Below are positions 44,548 to 53,185 of a stretch of 64,000 nt of DNA, one piece after another. A model generated the notes under the pieces. The model had not been told where the DNA came from. It made no database searches and saw only the letters and a program-made list of their open reading frames with translations. Source of the stretch: Polaribacter aestuariivivens (GTDB lineage Bacteria; Bacteroidota; Bacteroidia; Flavobacteriales; Flavobacteriaceae); the NCBI RefSeq assembly GCF_005885675.1, contig NZ_VANR01000001.1:434001-498000 (forward strand). Direction: 5' to 3'. The position numbers and the translations under genes are program-made. Numbering within the stretch: position 1 is the stretch's first letter; the number at the start of each line of letters is the position of its first letter.

Positions 44548-45024
44548 TTAAAGAATTTTCATTGCTTTTACAAAAGCATTTTTCCAGTATTTTTCTGATA
44601 ATTGTGAAATTATGACACCTCTTGAGGTTGTAGAATGTATAAAACGAATTTTGTTGTTTTTTACAGAAACAATTAAACCAACATGGTTTATACCTCTTCC
44701 TTTTTTAGAAGTTTTAAAAAACAGCAAATCGCCTTTTTGGGCTTTTTTTAATGGAATTTTCTGCCCAGTTTTTGCCATATCTCTAGAAATTCTTGGCAAT
44801 TGTATATTTTCTTCTAAAAATGAAACATATACAATACCAGAACAATCCATTCCTTTTTTTGTGATACCTCCAAACCTGTATTTAACACCTTTGTATTTGA
44901 GGGCATTCGCAACAATTTTTTCTGATTTAGTATAGGTCTTGTTTGATTTTTTTGGTACTTTTTTTGAAGTACCACAACTCATTAATAATAAAATGAAAGT
45001 CCATAAAAAAACTATTTTTTTCAT
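44548..45024 (-). CDS. NlpC/P60 (C40) peptidase lipoprotein
   Basis: The 158-residue lipoprotein has Cys17 in LLMSC and a short Lys-rich linker. The NlpC/P60 domain carries its Cys in GMDCSGIVYVSF, first His in INHVGLIVS and second His in FIHSTTSRGV, a complete Cys-His-His set. Family members cut cell-wall peptides (D-Glu-diaminopimelate bonds). The start follows LpxB with no gap, so it belongs to an envelope operon (surE, small membrane protein, lpxB, this gene, comEC). Confidence 0.93.
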   Translation of the reverse strand: MKKIVFLWTFILLLMSCGTSKKVPKKSNKTYTKSEKIVANALKYKGVKYRFGGITKKGMDCSGIVYVSFLEENIQLPRISRDMAKTGQKIPLKKAQKGDLLFFKTSKKGRGINHVGLIVSVKNNKIRFIHSTTSRGVIISQLSEKYWKNAFVKAMKIL

Positions 45025-46134
45025 TTAAAATAATTCTTTTACTATTTTGGATGCTACTTTTTTTGATGCTCCTTTTCCACCTAATTTTTTTTCTAGTTCA
45101 AAATAGTCTAAAAACAACTTTTGTCTGTGTTCTTCTTCAAGGATTTTGCGAAGTTCTTTTTTAAGATTTTTTGTCGTAAAATCATTTTGAATTAACTCTT
45201 TTACAACTTCTCTGTCCATTATTAAGTTTACTAAAGATATGTATTTTAAGGTAATTATTCTTTTTGCTATTTGATAAGAAATAGCACTCCCTTTATAACA
45301 AACAACTTGTGGAATTTTAAATAATGCAGTTTCTAAAGTGGCAGTTCCAGAAGCTACCAATGCTGCATAAGAAACACTTAATAAATCGTGTGTTTTATTA
45401 TCTATAAATTGTACTTTTTTAGTTCCAATAATATCTTTATAAAATTTATTTTCTTGACTAGGAGCGCCAGCAATTACAAATTGGTAATCTTCAAAATCAT
45501 CAATAATAGATAACATTACGGATAACATTTTAGATATTTCTTGTTTTCTGCTTCCTGGTAACAATGCTATAATTGGTAAATTACCTAAATGATGTTTTTC
45601 ACGAAAATCTTTTTCTTTTACTTGGGTTCTATCACTAATGGCGTCAATTAAAGGATGTCCTACAAATTCAACTTCGTAATTATATGTTTTATAAAATTCT
45701 TTTTCGAAAGGAAGTATTACAAACATTTTATCAATGTCTCTTTTAATGTCTTTAACTCTTCCTGCTCTACTTGCCCAAACTTGAGGTGAAATGTAATAAT
45801 TGGTTTTAAAGCCAGCTTCTTTTGCCCATTTTGCAACGCGTAAATTAAAACCAGAATTGTCAATAAAAATAATTACATCTGGTTTAAATATGGCAATATC
45901 ATTTTTACAGTATTTTATGAATCCTAATACTTTAGATAGGTTCATTAAAACTTCCAAAAAACCCATAAAAGCACGTTCTTTGTAGTGTTTTACCAAAGTA
46001 CCGCCTACAGCTTGCATTAAATCTCCACCCCAAAAACGGATATCCGCATTTTCGTCTTGTTTAAAAAGTTCTTTCATTAAGTTAGAACCATGTAAATCAC
46101 CTGAAGCTTCACCTGCAATTATGTAATATTTCAT
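45025..46134 (-). CDS. lpxB: Lipid-A-disaccharide synthase LpxB
   Basis: The 369-residue GT19 enzyme is recognised by its N-terminal YYIIAGEASGDLHGSNLM, FIDNSGFNLRVAKWAK, YYISPQVWASRAGRV, LLPGSRKQEI and ASGTATLETALFKIPQVVCYK. It condenses UDP-2,3-diacylglucosamine and lipid X to make the lipid A disaccharide, at the inner face of the inner membrane. The genes on both sides are adjacent to within 1 base. Its presence shows a conventional lipid A outer membrane. Confidence 0.96.
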   Translation of the reverse strand: MKYYIIAGEASGDLHGSNLMKELFKQDENADIRFWGGDLMQAVGGTLVKHYKERAFMGFLEVLMNLSKVLGFIKYCKNDIAIFKPDVIIFIDNSGFNLRVAKWAKEAGFKTNYYISPQVWASRAGRVKDIKRDIDKMFVILPFEKEFYKTYNYEVEFVGHPLIDAISDRTQVKEKDFREKHHLGNLPIIALLPGSRKQEISKMLSVMLSIIDDFEDYQFVIAGAPSQENKFYKDIIGTKKVQFIDNKTHDLLSVSYAALVASGTATLETALFKIPQVVCYKGSAISYQIAKRIITLKYISLVNLIMDREVVKELIQNDFTTKNLKKELRKILEEEHRQKLFLDYFELEKKLGGKGASKKVASKIVKELF

Positions 46135-46135
46135 T

Positions 46136-46423
46136 TTAAAAAAACTTTAAAATTAAAGTTGTAAGCGCTATTAAAATAGTAGCAATTAAAACTCCTTTTG
46201 CTCTATTGTCTTGTTTCTTTTTGATAAAAACAAAAAACACAAATAAATTTGGAATCGCAGCTAAAGAAAGTACTTTCCCATACAATTTCCCTTCGTTAAT
46301 CATTTTTAAAGTATCGTTAAAACTAAATTTTGAGAAATACTCTAAGTACAAAAAAATGCCTCCAAAAGTTGCAAATAACGCTACCAAAACACCAATTAAA
46401 ACATCTTTTTTTACAGTTCCCAT
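46136..46423 (-). CDS. Small predicted membrane protein, unknown
   Basis: The 95-residue protein has three hydrophobic segments (about 8-29, 49-66 and 76-93) and a short loop FNDTLKMINEGKLYG. I do not recognise a named function, but small proteins of this type sit beside surE/lpxB in other flavobacteria as far as I recall. The start overlaps the last 13 bases of surE and the stop lies 1 base before lpxB, so it is in the same operon. Confidence 0.65.
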   Translation of the reverse strand: MGTVKKDVLIGVLVALFATFGGIFLYLEYFSKFSFNDTLKMINEGKLYGKVLSLAAIPNLFVFFVFIKKKQDNRAKGVLIATILIALTTLILKFF

Positions 46424-47181
46424 GAATTTAGTTTTTGAATCATGTGATGAGCTGTCATGTCAAATTGAACAGGAACTACAGAAATATAACCATTTTCCAA
46501 TGCATAAATATCGGTATCTTGTCCCTTATCTTTATTTACAAACTCGCCAGAAAGCCAATAGTATTCTTTTCCAAATGGACTTTTTCGTTTGTCAAAAATT
46601 TCTTTCCAATATCCATTTGCTTGCCTGCAAATTTTTATACCATTAATTTCTTCTTTCTTTAAATTAGGAATATTAACATTTAAAACAACACCTTCTGGAA
46701 TTCCGTTTAACAAAGCATTTAAAGTTATATTTTTTACAAATTCTTCTGATGGTTTAAAATCTGCATGCCATTTAAAATCTAATAATGAAAATCCAATTGC
46801 TGGTACACCTTCAATACCTGCTTCAATTGCAGCACTCATAGTTCCAGAATAAATTACGTTAATTGAAGAATTTGCTCCATGATTTATCCCAGAAACACAC
46901 AAATCTGGTTTTCTGTTCAAAATTTGATTGATCGCCATTTTTACACAATCTGCAGGTGTTCCAGAACAAGTATACTCTAATTGAGGTCCTTCATCAATAG
47001 TTATTGGATTGCAGGTAAGTACATTATCTACAGTAATGGCATGCCCCATGCCACTTTGAGGACTGTCTGGTGCAACAACTACAACATCTCCAATCTTATT
47101 CATTATTCGTATTAACGCCCTTAACCCAGGAGCAGTTATTCCATCATCATTTGTCACTAAAATTAATGGTTTTTCTTGCAT
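46411..47181 (-). CDS. surE: 5'/3'-nucleotidase SurE
   Basis: The 256-residue protein has the SurE metal site LVTNDDGITAPGL at the N-terminus, VVAPDSPQSGMGHAIT, and PDLCVSGINHGANSS with YSGTMSAAIEA. SurE dephosphorylates nucleoside monophosphates and some polyphosphates and is linked to stationary-phase survival. It is the first gene of the envelope operon, with a candidate -7 element 18 bases upstream. Confidence 0.96.
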   Translation of the reverse strand: MQEKPLILVTNDDGITAPGLRALIRIMNKIGDVVVVAPDSPQSGMGHAITVDNVLTCNPITIDEGPQLEYTCSGTPADCVKMAINQILNRKPDLCVSGINHGANSSINVIYSGTMSAAIEAGIEGVPAIGFSLLDFKWHADFKPSEEFVKNITLNALLNGIPEGVVLNVNIPNLKKEEINGIKICRQANGYWKEIFDKRKSPFGKEYYWLSGEFVNKDKGQDTDIYALENGYISVVPVQFDMTAHHMIQKLNSWEL

Positions 47182-47198
47182 TTTAATTGTTTTAAATA

Positions 47199-47206
47199 CA
47201 AATGTA
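47199..47206 (-). promoter_or_regulatory. Candidate -7 promoter element for surE
   Basis: Reverse strand TACATTTG matches TAnnTTTG, 17 bases before the surE ATG. No clear TTG box. Confidence 0.35.
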
Positions 47207-47297
47207 ATTTATTTTAATCGAATTTGTTTTTAACATTTTATAAAGAATGTTGTTTAAGATTTTTATGTAACATTGTAAGGAGCTAATTTATAATACA

Positions 47298-47810
47298 ATG
47301 AATCGACTTTTTTTGAAATTTATAGTTATTTTAATACTTCTTATTTCAACTAATTTTAGAGCTCAATCAAGTTCAAACAAACCTTGTGCTGGAATAGAAT
47401 ATAATCAATTCGATTTTTGGATTGGAGACTGGAGTGTTTATGACACAAAAAACAATTTAATTGGTAAAAACAAAATTCAAAAAATACAAGAAAATTGTGC
47501 TTTGCAAGAGAATTGGGTTTCCAATACTAGTTCAAACAAAGGCACAAGCTATAATTTTTACAATAAGATAGATAATAGCTGGAACCAAGTTTGGATAGAT
47601 AATACCGGATTTTCTTTAATTTTAAAAGGTAATTTGGTCGATGAAAAAATGGTGTTAAAAAGTAAATTAATCGAATCTGAAAAAGGAAATTATTACAATA
47701 GAATTACTTGGCATAAAAACAAAGACAACTCTGTTACCCAAGTTTGGGAATATGTAAATGAAAAAGGAAAAGTAATTTCTGAGGTATTCAGAGGAATCTA
47801 TAAAAAATAA
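47298..47810 (+). CDS. Secreted DUF1579-like protein
   Basis: The 170-residue protein has a signal peptide ending near FRAQS. The mature part contains FDFWIGDWSVYD near its start and RITWHKNKDNSVTQVWEY near its end, the (FWxGxW ... W(T/H)...D..V.Q.WE) pattern of DUF1579-like proteins, small exported beta-barrel-like folds that may bind a lipophilic ligand. Function is unknown. It stands alone, divergent from surE and 92 bases upstream of the processing protease gene. Confidence 0.65.
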   Translation: MNRLFLKFIVILILLISTNFRAQSSSNKPCAGIEYNQFDFWIGDWSVYDTKNNLIGKNKIQKIQENCALQENWVSNTSSNKGTSYNFYNKIDNSWNQVWIDNTGFSLILKGNLVDEKMVLKSKLIESEKGNYYNRITWHKNKDNSVTQVWEYVNEKGKVISEVFRGIYKK

Positions 47811-47902
47811 AAACAAAAATTAATTTTTAAATTTTTGGCATTATTTTAGTAGTTTAACAACTTAAAATAGTAATTAAAAATAAAATTTACGACATATAAT
47901 TT

Positions 47903-50035
47903 ATGAATTCAAAACAAAAAATAAGTATTTCCATTTTAGCATTTTTAATGTTATTATCTAGCTTTAGTTTTCAAGCTAAAAGCGAACTAGATATAAAAGA
48001 CCCTAATAAAGATAAAATTCTTGTATATGTTTTAAAAAACATTCTTACAAGAGGTCATTTTGTAGTAAAAGACATGAATGATAATTTTTCTGAACAAGTT
48101 TTCAAAAACTTTATTGATGGTTTAGATCCTAGTAAAAGATATTTCACACAAGCAGATATTAAAGAGTTTTCAAAATACAAATACAAAATAGATGATCAAC
48201 TTTTAAAAGACGACGTATCTTTTTATAATTTGGTTTACAATCGTTTTTCAGAAAAAACTAAAAATGCAAAACTGTATTATGCAGATTTGTTAGCTAAACC
48301 TTTTAATTTTTCTAAAAAAGAAAAAATTGATGTTGACTATGACAAAGTTCCGTTTGCAAAAAACGAAAATGAGCTCATTGATTATTGGAGAAAACAATTG
48401 AAATTAAGCACGCTTAGTAGAATTCAAGATAAAATAGAAAAACAAGAAAGTAAGCTAAAAAAAGATAAGAAATACAAAGTAAAATCTTTTGACGAACTTG
48501 AAAAAGAAGCTAGAGCAGAAGTTTTAAAAAACATGAACGAGCTTTACTTAAGAATTGAAGAATTAGAACATGAAGATTGGTTTTCAACCTTTCTAAACAG
48601 TGTTGTTGGTGCTTTTGACCCACACACAACATACATGGCACCAAGAATGAAAGAACGTTTTGACCAAGATATGTCTGGTAAATTAGAAGGTATTGGAGCA
48701 AGATTATCAAAAAAAGGAATATATACAGAGGTTTTTGAATTAGTTTCTGGAGGTCCAGCATGGAAACAAGGCGAATTAGAAGATGGTGACATTATTTTAG
48801 AAGTAGCACAAGGTGATGAAGAGCCTATAGATATTGTAGGTATGCGATTAGACGATGCTATTAAATTTATAAAAGGAAAAAAAGGAACTGAAGTAAGATT
48901 AACTGTAAAGAAAAAATTAGACGGTACAACTAAAGTTATTTCTATAATTAGAGATGTTGTAGAGCTAGAAGAAACTTTTGTAAAATCCAGCATTGTAGAA
49001 AAAGACGGTAAAAAATATGGAATTATAGATTTACCAAAATTCTACATTAGTTTTGATGATAAAAATTATCGTGATTCTGCAAAAGATATGGAACAAGAAA
49101 TTGAGCGTTTAAAAGAAGAAAACGTTTCTGGCCTAATTTTAGATTTAAGAAATAATGGAGGTGGATCTTTAAAAACTGCTATTGAAATTGCTGGTTTATT
49201 TATCACTCAAGGACCAATTGTACAAGTAAAATACAGAGGTCAAGAACCAATTGTAAAAGACGACCTAGATCCGAAAATGCAATGGAAAGGTTCTATTGTC
49301 GTTTTAGTAAACGAATTGTCTGCATCTGCATCAGAAATTTTTGCAGCTGCAATGCAAGATTATGGAAGAGCAGTAATTATTGGAGGAAACCAAACTTATG
49401 GAAAAGGTACTGTACAAAGTGTCATTCCTATCAATAATTTTTATCCAAAATTTGAAGATGATTTAGGTGCTATCAAAATGACTATTCAAAAATTTTACAG
49501 AGTTAATGGTGGTTCTACTCAAATTGAAGGAGTGTATTCTGATATTGCCATACCAAGTAGATATAGTTATATGAAGTTTGGAGAACGTGATTTAGATGGT
49601 GCATTAGCTTGGGATAAAGTTCCACAAGCGAAATACACACAAACAAATTCTTACCAAAATTTTTCCGAAGTTATTAATAATAGTAAAAACAGAATTGCAA
49701 ATAGCTCAAAGTTTAATTTGATAAATGACTATGCAAAGTGGTTAAAAGAAAACCAAGAAAACACTTCTTTTTCTTTAAATTATAAAGATTTTTCAAAAGA
49801 TAGTAAAAAACAAGAAAATGCATCAAAAAAATACAAAACTGCATTTGAATATAATTCTAATTTAACATTTACATCTCCAAAATATGAATTTCCTTTATTT
49901 CAAAAAGATTCTATTTTAAAAGACAAAAGAGATGATTGGCATAAAAGTCTCGCTAAAGATTTATATGTTGCTGAAGCATTAAATGTTTTGAGTGAATTAA
50001 AGTTAAAAAACGATGTACACATTGTAAAAAACTAA
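47903..50035 (+). CDS. Carboxy-terminal processing peptidase (Prc/Tsp type, S41A)
   Basis: The 710-residue exported protease (hydrophobic start, about 8-26) has a long N-terminal helical region, a PDZ domain (about 245-335; SGGPAWKQGELEDGDIILEV) and an S41 catalytic domain with the Ser in NELSASASEIFAAAMQDY (about 473) and the Lys in YGKGTVQS (about 500). It ends with the DUF3340-type extension, which makes it Prc/Tsp-like rather than short CtpA-like. Such enzymes trim or degrade periplasmic proteins from their C-termini and regulate cell-wall hydrolases. Confidence 0.93.
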   Translation: MNSKQKISISILAFLMLLSSFSFQAKSELDIKDPNKDKILVYVLKNILTRGHFVVKDMNDNFSEQVFKNFIDGLDPSKRYFTQADIKEFSKYKYKIDDQLLKDDVSFYNLVYNRFSEKTKNAKLYYADLLAKPFNFSKKEKIDVDYDKVPFAKNENELIDYWRKQLKLSTLSRIQDKIEKQESKLKKDKKYKVKSFDELEKEARAEVLKNMNELYLRIEELEHEDWFSTFLNSVVGAFDPHTTYMAPRMKERFDQDMSGKLEGIGARLSKKGIYTEVFELVSGGPAWKQGELEDGDIILEVAQGDEEPIDIVGMRLDDAIKFIKGKKGTEVRLTVKKKLDGTTKVISIIRDVVELEETFVKSSIVEKDGKKYGIIDLPKFYISFDDKNYRDSAKDMEQEIERLKEENVSGLILDLRNNGGGSLKTAIEIAGLFITQGPIVQVKYRGQEPIVKDDLDPKMQWKGSIVVLVNELSASASEIFAAAMQDYGRAVIIGGNQTYGKGTVQSVIPINNFYPKFEDDLGAIKMTIQKFYRVNGGSTQIEGVYSDIAIPSRYSYMKFGERDLDGALAWDKVPQAKYTQTNSYQNFSEVINNSKNRIANSSKFNLINDYAKWLKENQENTSFSLNYKDFSKDSKKQENASKKYKTAFEYNSNLTFTSPKYEFPLFQKDSILKDKRDDWHKSLAKDLYVAEALNVLSELKLKNDVHIVKN

Positions 50036-50053
50036 CAAAATAAATATTTTTAT

Positions 50054-50087
50054 AACCTGATAAAATAAAATTTATCAGGTTTTTTTA
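50054..50087 (+). terminator. Rho-independent terminator after the processing protease gene
   Basis: Stem AACCTGATAAA and TTTATCAGGTT across a 6-base AT loop, followed by a T run, 19 bases after the stop. Confidence 0.9.
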
Positions 50088-50108
50088 TTGTTTAATCTTT
50101 CTTAATTT

Positions 50109-50546
50109 ATGAGTTTTCAAGTAACCTTCGCTACAAAATGGTCAGATTTTGACCCTAACAGACATATGCGTCACACAGCCTACAATGATTATGCTGCTGA
50201 AGTGAGAGTTCGTTATTTTGCTAAATATAACTTTTCTATTCATGAATTTACGAAACACAATCTTGGTCCGATTTTGTTTACTGAAGAAACCTCTTTTAGA
50301 AAAGAAATTCATTTAGGTGAAAATATTACCGTGAACTTAAAGTTACAAGGTTTATCTAAAAACAACGAACGTTGGAAAATTATTCATGAAGTTTTTAATG
50401 AAGCAGGAAAATTATCTGCCATCATAAAAGTTTACGGAGCTTGGATAGATTTGACGAAAAGAAAACTAACTATTCCTCCTGAAGAAACAAAAGCAATGTT
50501 CGCCTTTGCTGAAAAATCAGATGATTTTGAAGTTATAGAATTGTAA
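50109..50546 (+). CDS. Acyl-CoA thioesterase, 4HBT hotdog family
   Basis: The 145-residue single hotdog-fold protein begins VTFATKWSDFDPNRHMRHTAYNDYA, with the Asp and the D-x-N-x-H-(M/V) run that forms the active site of 4-hydroxybenzoyl-CoA thioesterase-like proteins, and VRVRYF after it. It should hydrolyse an acyl-CoA thioester; chain length and role are unknown. It starts 21 bases after a terminator and converges with manA. Confidence 0.85.
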   Translation: MSFQVTFATKWSDFDPNRHMRHTAYNDYAAEVRVRYFAKYNFSIHEFTKHNLGPILFTEETSFRKEIHLGENITVNLKLQGLSKNNERWKIIHEVFNEAGKLSAIIKVYGAWIDLTKRKLTIPPEETKAMFAFAEKSDDFEVIEL

Positions 50547-50562
50547 AAAAATTAATTGTAGT

Positions 50563-51540
50563 TTATAAATAAACTTCTAACAGTTTACTTTTTACTGAAA
50601 CTGTTTGTAATTCCACATTATTTATTGAGGCTGGCAATAATATCGTTTCTCCTTTTATGATTTGATATTTTTCGTTGTTTTGTTCTATTTCTAACTGTCC
50701 TTCAACACAAATATAAATTACAAAAGAATCTAATTTAGAGTAATCTTTTTGTAATCCTCCATCAATAATTAAAATATTGGTATTAAAATATGGCGAATGA
50801 ACCAACTTGTTAGATCTATTTGTTTTTGTCTCATAAGGAGTTTTATAAGAATCATAACAATTAAAATCAATCACATCAATAGCTAAGTCACTATGTAAAT
50901 CTCTTAATTTACCCGTTTTAGCATCTACTCTATCGTAATCGTAAATTCGATACGTAATATCAGAAGTTTGCTGAATTTCTGCCAATAAAACTCCTGCTCC
51001 AATAGCATGCACTCTCCCCGTAGGAATATAAAAAGTATCTCCTTCAGCAACTTTTTCATGGTGTAAAACTTCTAAGATAGAACCTTCGTCTAAATGCTTT
51101 TTATACCCTTCTTTATCCAATTTTTTATCAAAACCAACAATTAATTCTGCATTTTTATCAGCTTCCAAAACGTACCACATTTCATTTTTTCCAAAAGAAT
51201 TGTGTCGTTTTTTTGCAACTTCATTACTTGGATGCACCTGAATAGACAAAGGTTTTTTTGCATCAATAAATTTTACCAATAAAGGAAATTCATTCCCAAA
51301 TCGTTGGTAAACTTTATTTCCTAAAAAATCTCCTTTAAATTCTTCAATTAGATTTCTTAATGTTTTTCCTTTATAAATACCTTCAGAAACAAGGGTTTCA
51401 CTATTTCCTACATCAGATATTTCCCAAGATTCTCCAATATTATTTTCAGAATACTTTTTATTTAAAACTGTTTTCAATTTCTCTCCACCCCACAATCTGT
51501 AGCTAAAAACTGGAGAAAATTTTAAAGGATACAATTTCAT
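50563..51540 (-). CDS. manA: Mannose-6-phosphate isomerase, class I
   Basis: The 325-residue cupin enzyme has the type I PMI zinc site: LSIQVHPSNEVAKK (Gln and His), FGKNEMWYVLEA (Glu) and RVHAIGAGVLLAEIQQTSDITYR (His and catalytic Arg region). Short PMI proteins of this length are usual in Firmicutes and Bacteroidota. It interconverts fructose-6-phosphate and mannose-6-phosphate and so feeds GDP-mannose and mannose polymers, a possible link to the glycosyltransferases at 10449-14036. The gene lies downstream of tRNA-Leu, separated by a terminator. Confidence 0.93.
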   Translation of the reverse strand: MKLYPLKFSPVFSYRLWGGEKLKTVLNKKYSENNIGESWEISDVGNSETLVSEGIYKGKTLRNLIEEFKGDFLGNKVYQRFGNEFPLLVKFIDAKKPLSIQVHPSNEVAKKRHNSFGKNEMWYVLEADKNAELIVGFDKKLDKEGYKKHLDEGSILEVLHHEKVAEGDTFYIPTGRVHAIGAGVLLAEIQQTSDITYRIYDYDRVDAKTGKLRDLHSDLAIDVIDFNCYDSYKTPYETKTNRSNKLVHSPYFNTNILIIDGGLQKDYSKLDSFVIYICVEGQLEIEQNNEKYQIIKGETILLPASINNVELQTVSVKSKLLEVYL

Positions 51541-51561
51541 AAAAGCTTTTTTACTTTAAAC

Positions 51562-51598
51562 AAAAATAGCTGAAGTTTTTCACATCAGCTATTTTTTT
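51562..51598 (-). terminator. Terminator after tRNA-Leu
   Basis: The stem AATAGCTGA (51566-51574 region) pairs with TCAGCTATT (51585-51593 region), with T-rich flanks on both sides, so it can act in either direction. It starts 2 bases after the tRNA end on the reverse strand. Confidence 0.75.
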
Positions 51599-51599
51599 G

Positions 51600-51681
51600 T
51601 ACAGGCGGAGAGACTCGAACTCTCACACCTCGCGGCACTAGATCCTAAGTCTAGCGTGTCTACCAATTCCACCACGCCTGC
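51600..51681 (-). tRNA. tRNA-Leu (anticodon UAG)
   Basis: The reverse strand folds as a class II tRNA. Acceptor stem GCAGGCG pairs with CGCCTGT (one G-U pair) plus discriminator A. The D arm is TGGTGGAATTGGTAGACAC-like, the anticodon stem CTAGA/TCTAG encloses CTTAGGA (anticodon TAG), the variable arm is TGCCGCGAGGTG-like, and the T arm contains GTTCGAGTC. It reads CUA and other CUN leucine codons. The 3' CCA is not encoded and must be added by the CCA enzyme. Confidence 0.95.
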
Positions 51682-51705
51682 AACTTTTCCGAAGATTTCG
51701 GGATG

Positions 51706-51734
51706 CAAATATAAACAATCCTTAGAAACTACAA
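51706..51734 (-). promoter_or_regulatory. tRNA-Leu promoter
   Basis: Reverse strand TTG (51734-51732), 18 bases, TATATTTG (51713-51706), 24 bases before the mature tRNA. A full match to the Bacteroidota consensus; it faces away from the M20 promoter. Confidence 0.65.
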
Positions 51735-51736
51735 AC

Positions 51737-51763
51737 TTGTTCATTATAATTTTTATATTTTTG
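51737..51763 (+). promoter_or_regulatory. Promoter for the M20-S9-M1 peptidase genes
   Basis: TTG (51737-51739), 16 bases, TATTTTTG (51756-51763), 20 bases before the ATG at 51784. It is divergent from the tRNA promoter next to it. Confidence 0.5.
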
Positions 51764-51783
51764 AGAGAAATAAAAAGATATTC

Positions 51784-53181
51784 ATGAATTCTATAAATTC
51801 TTATATAAAAAATAACAAACAACGTTTTTTAGACGAATTAATCGATTTATTAAAAATCCCTTCGATTAGTGCAGACAAAGCTTACAAAAAAGATGTTTTA
51901 AATACAGCTGATTTTGTTTTAGAAAGTTTAAAAAAAGCAGGTTGCGAACATGTTGAAATGTGTGAAACACCTGGCTATCCTATTATTTATGGAGAAAAAA
52001 TTATCGATACAAATTTACCCACAGTTTTAGTGTATGGACATTATGATGTGCAACCTGCAGACCCTATAGATTTATGGCATTCTCCACCTTTTGAGCCCGT
52101 AATTAAAAAAACAGATATACATCCTGAAGGAGCAATTTTTGCAAGAGGTGCTTGTGACGATAAAGGACAAATGTACATGCACGTAAAAGCATTAGAGTAT
52201 ATGACTTCCACAGGAAATTTACCTTGTAACGTAAAATTTATGATTGAAGGCGAAGAAGAAGTAGGTTCAGAAAGTTTGGCATGGTTTGTTCCAAGAAATA
52301 AAGAAAAATTAGCCAATGATGTCATTTTAATTTCAGATACAGGAATGATTGCCAACGACATACCTTCTATAACCACTGGTTTGCGTGGTTTGAGTTATGT
52401 AGAAGTCGAAGTTACTGGACCAAATAGAGATTTACATTCTGGTTTGTATGGAGGTGCAGTTGCAAATCCTATCAATATTTTAACCAAAATGATTGCTTCT
52501 TTGCACGATGAAAACAATCATATTACTATTCCTGGTTTCTATGATAAAGTGGAAAATTTATCAGCAGAAGAAAGAGTAGAAATGGCAAAAGCTCCATTCT
52601 CTATAGAAGATTATAAAAAATCGATTGCTATTGGTGATGTTTATGGAGAAAAAGGCTATACAACTAACGAGCGAAACTCTATTAGACCTACTTTAGATGT
52701 AAATGGAATTTGGGGAGGTTATATTGGTGAAGGCGCAAAAACAGTAATTGCAAGCAAAGCTTTTGCCAAAATTTCAATGCGATTGGTTCCAAATCAAGAT
52801 TGGAGAGAAATTACGGAATTATTCAAAAAACATTTTGAGAGTATTGCTCCAAGCGCAGTAAAAGTAAAAGTTACACCACATCATGGAGGACAAGGTTATG
52901 TTACTCCAATAGATAATATTGCTTACCAAGCTGCGAGTAAAGCTTATGAAACTACTTTTGGTAAAACTCCAATTCCGCAAAGAAGTGGAGGAAGTATACC
53001 AATTGTTTCACTTTTTGAGCAAGAACTAAAAAGCAAAACTATTTTAATGGGATTTGGATTAAATTCAGATGCCATTCATTCTCCAAACGAACATTTTGGT
53101 GTTTGGAATTATTTAAAAGGAATTGAAACCATTCCTCACTTTTACACTTATTTCACAGACTTACACCAACAACAAAGTTAA
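51784..53181 (+). CDS. M20 family dipeptidase
   Basis: The 465-residue cytoplasmic enzyme has the di-zinc M20 motifs: VYGHYDVQPADP (first His and Asp ligand), GACDDKGQMYMHVKAL (bridging Asp), MIEGEEEVGS (catalytic Glu pair) and SDTGM, then SGLYGGAVANPINIL of the dimerisation domain and IHSPNEHFG at the end. It matches the M20 dipeptidase group (CNDP-like) that splits dipeptides. It heads a row of three peptidase genes, with the S9 gene starting 4 bases after its stop. Confidence 0.93.
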   Translation: MNSINSYIKNNKQRFLDELIDLLKIPSISADKAYKKDVLNTADFVLESLKKAGCEHVEMCETPGYPIIYGEKIIDTNLPTVLVYGHYDVQPADPIDLWHSPPFEPVIKKTDIHPEGAIFARGACDDKGQMYMHVKALEYMTSTGNLPCNVKFMIEGEEEVGSESLAWFVPRNKEKLANDVILISDTGMIANDIPSITTGLRGLSYVEVEVTGPNRDLHSGLYGGAVANPINILTKMIASLHDENNHITIPGFYDKVENLSAEERVEMAKAPFSIEDYKKSIAIGDVYGEKGYTTNERNSIRPTLDVNGIWGGYIGEGAKTVIASKAFAKISMRLVPNQDWREITELFKKHFESIAPSAVKVKVTPHHGGQGYVTPIDNIAYQAASKAYETTFGKTPIPQRSGGSIPIVSLFEQELKSKTILMGFGLNSDAIHSPNEHFGVWNYLKGIETIPHFYTYFTDLHQQQS

Positions 53182-53185
53182 AAAC

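Noticed and set aside
51589..51822. A 77-residue reverse-strand open frame across tRNA-Leu
   Set aside because: It translates the tRNA gene itself plus its leader and overlaps the start of the M20 gene; no coding signal.
53123..53185. Upstream extension of the second S9 protein into the M20 gene
   Set aside because: It would hide the lipoprotein signal behind 21 residues and overlap the upstream coding region by 59 bases.
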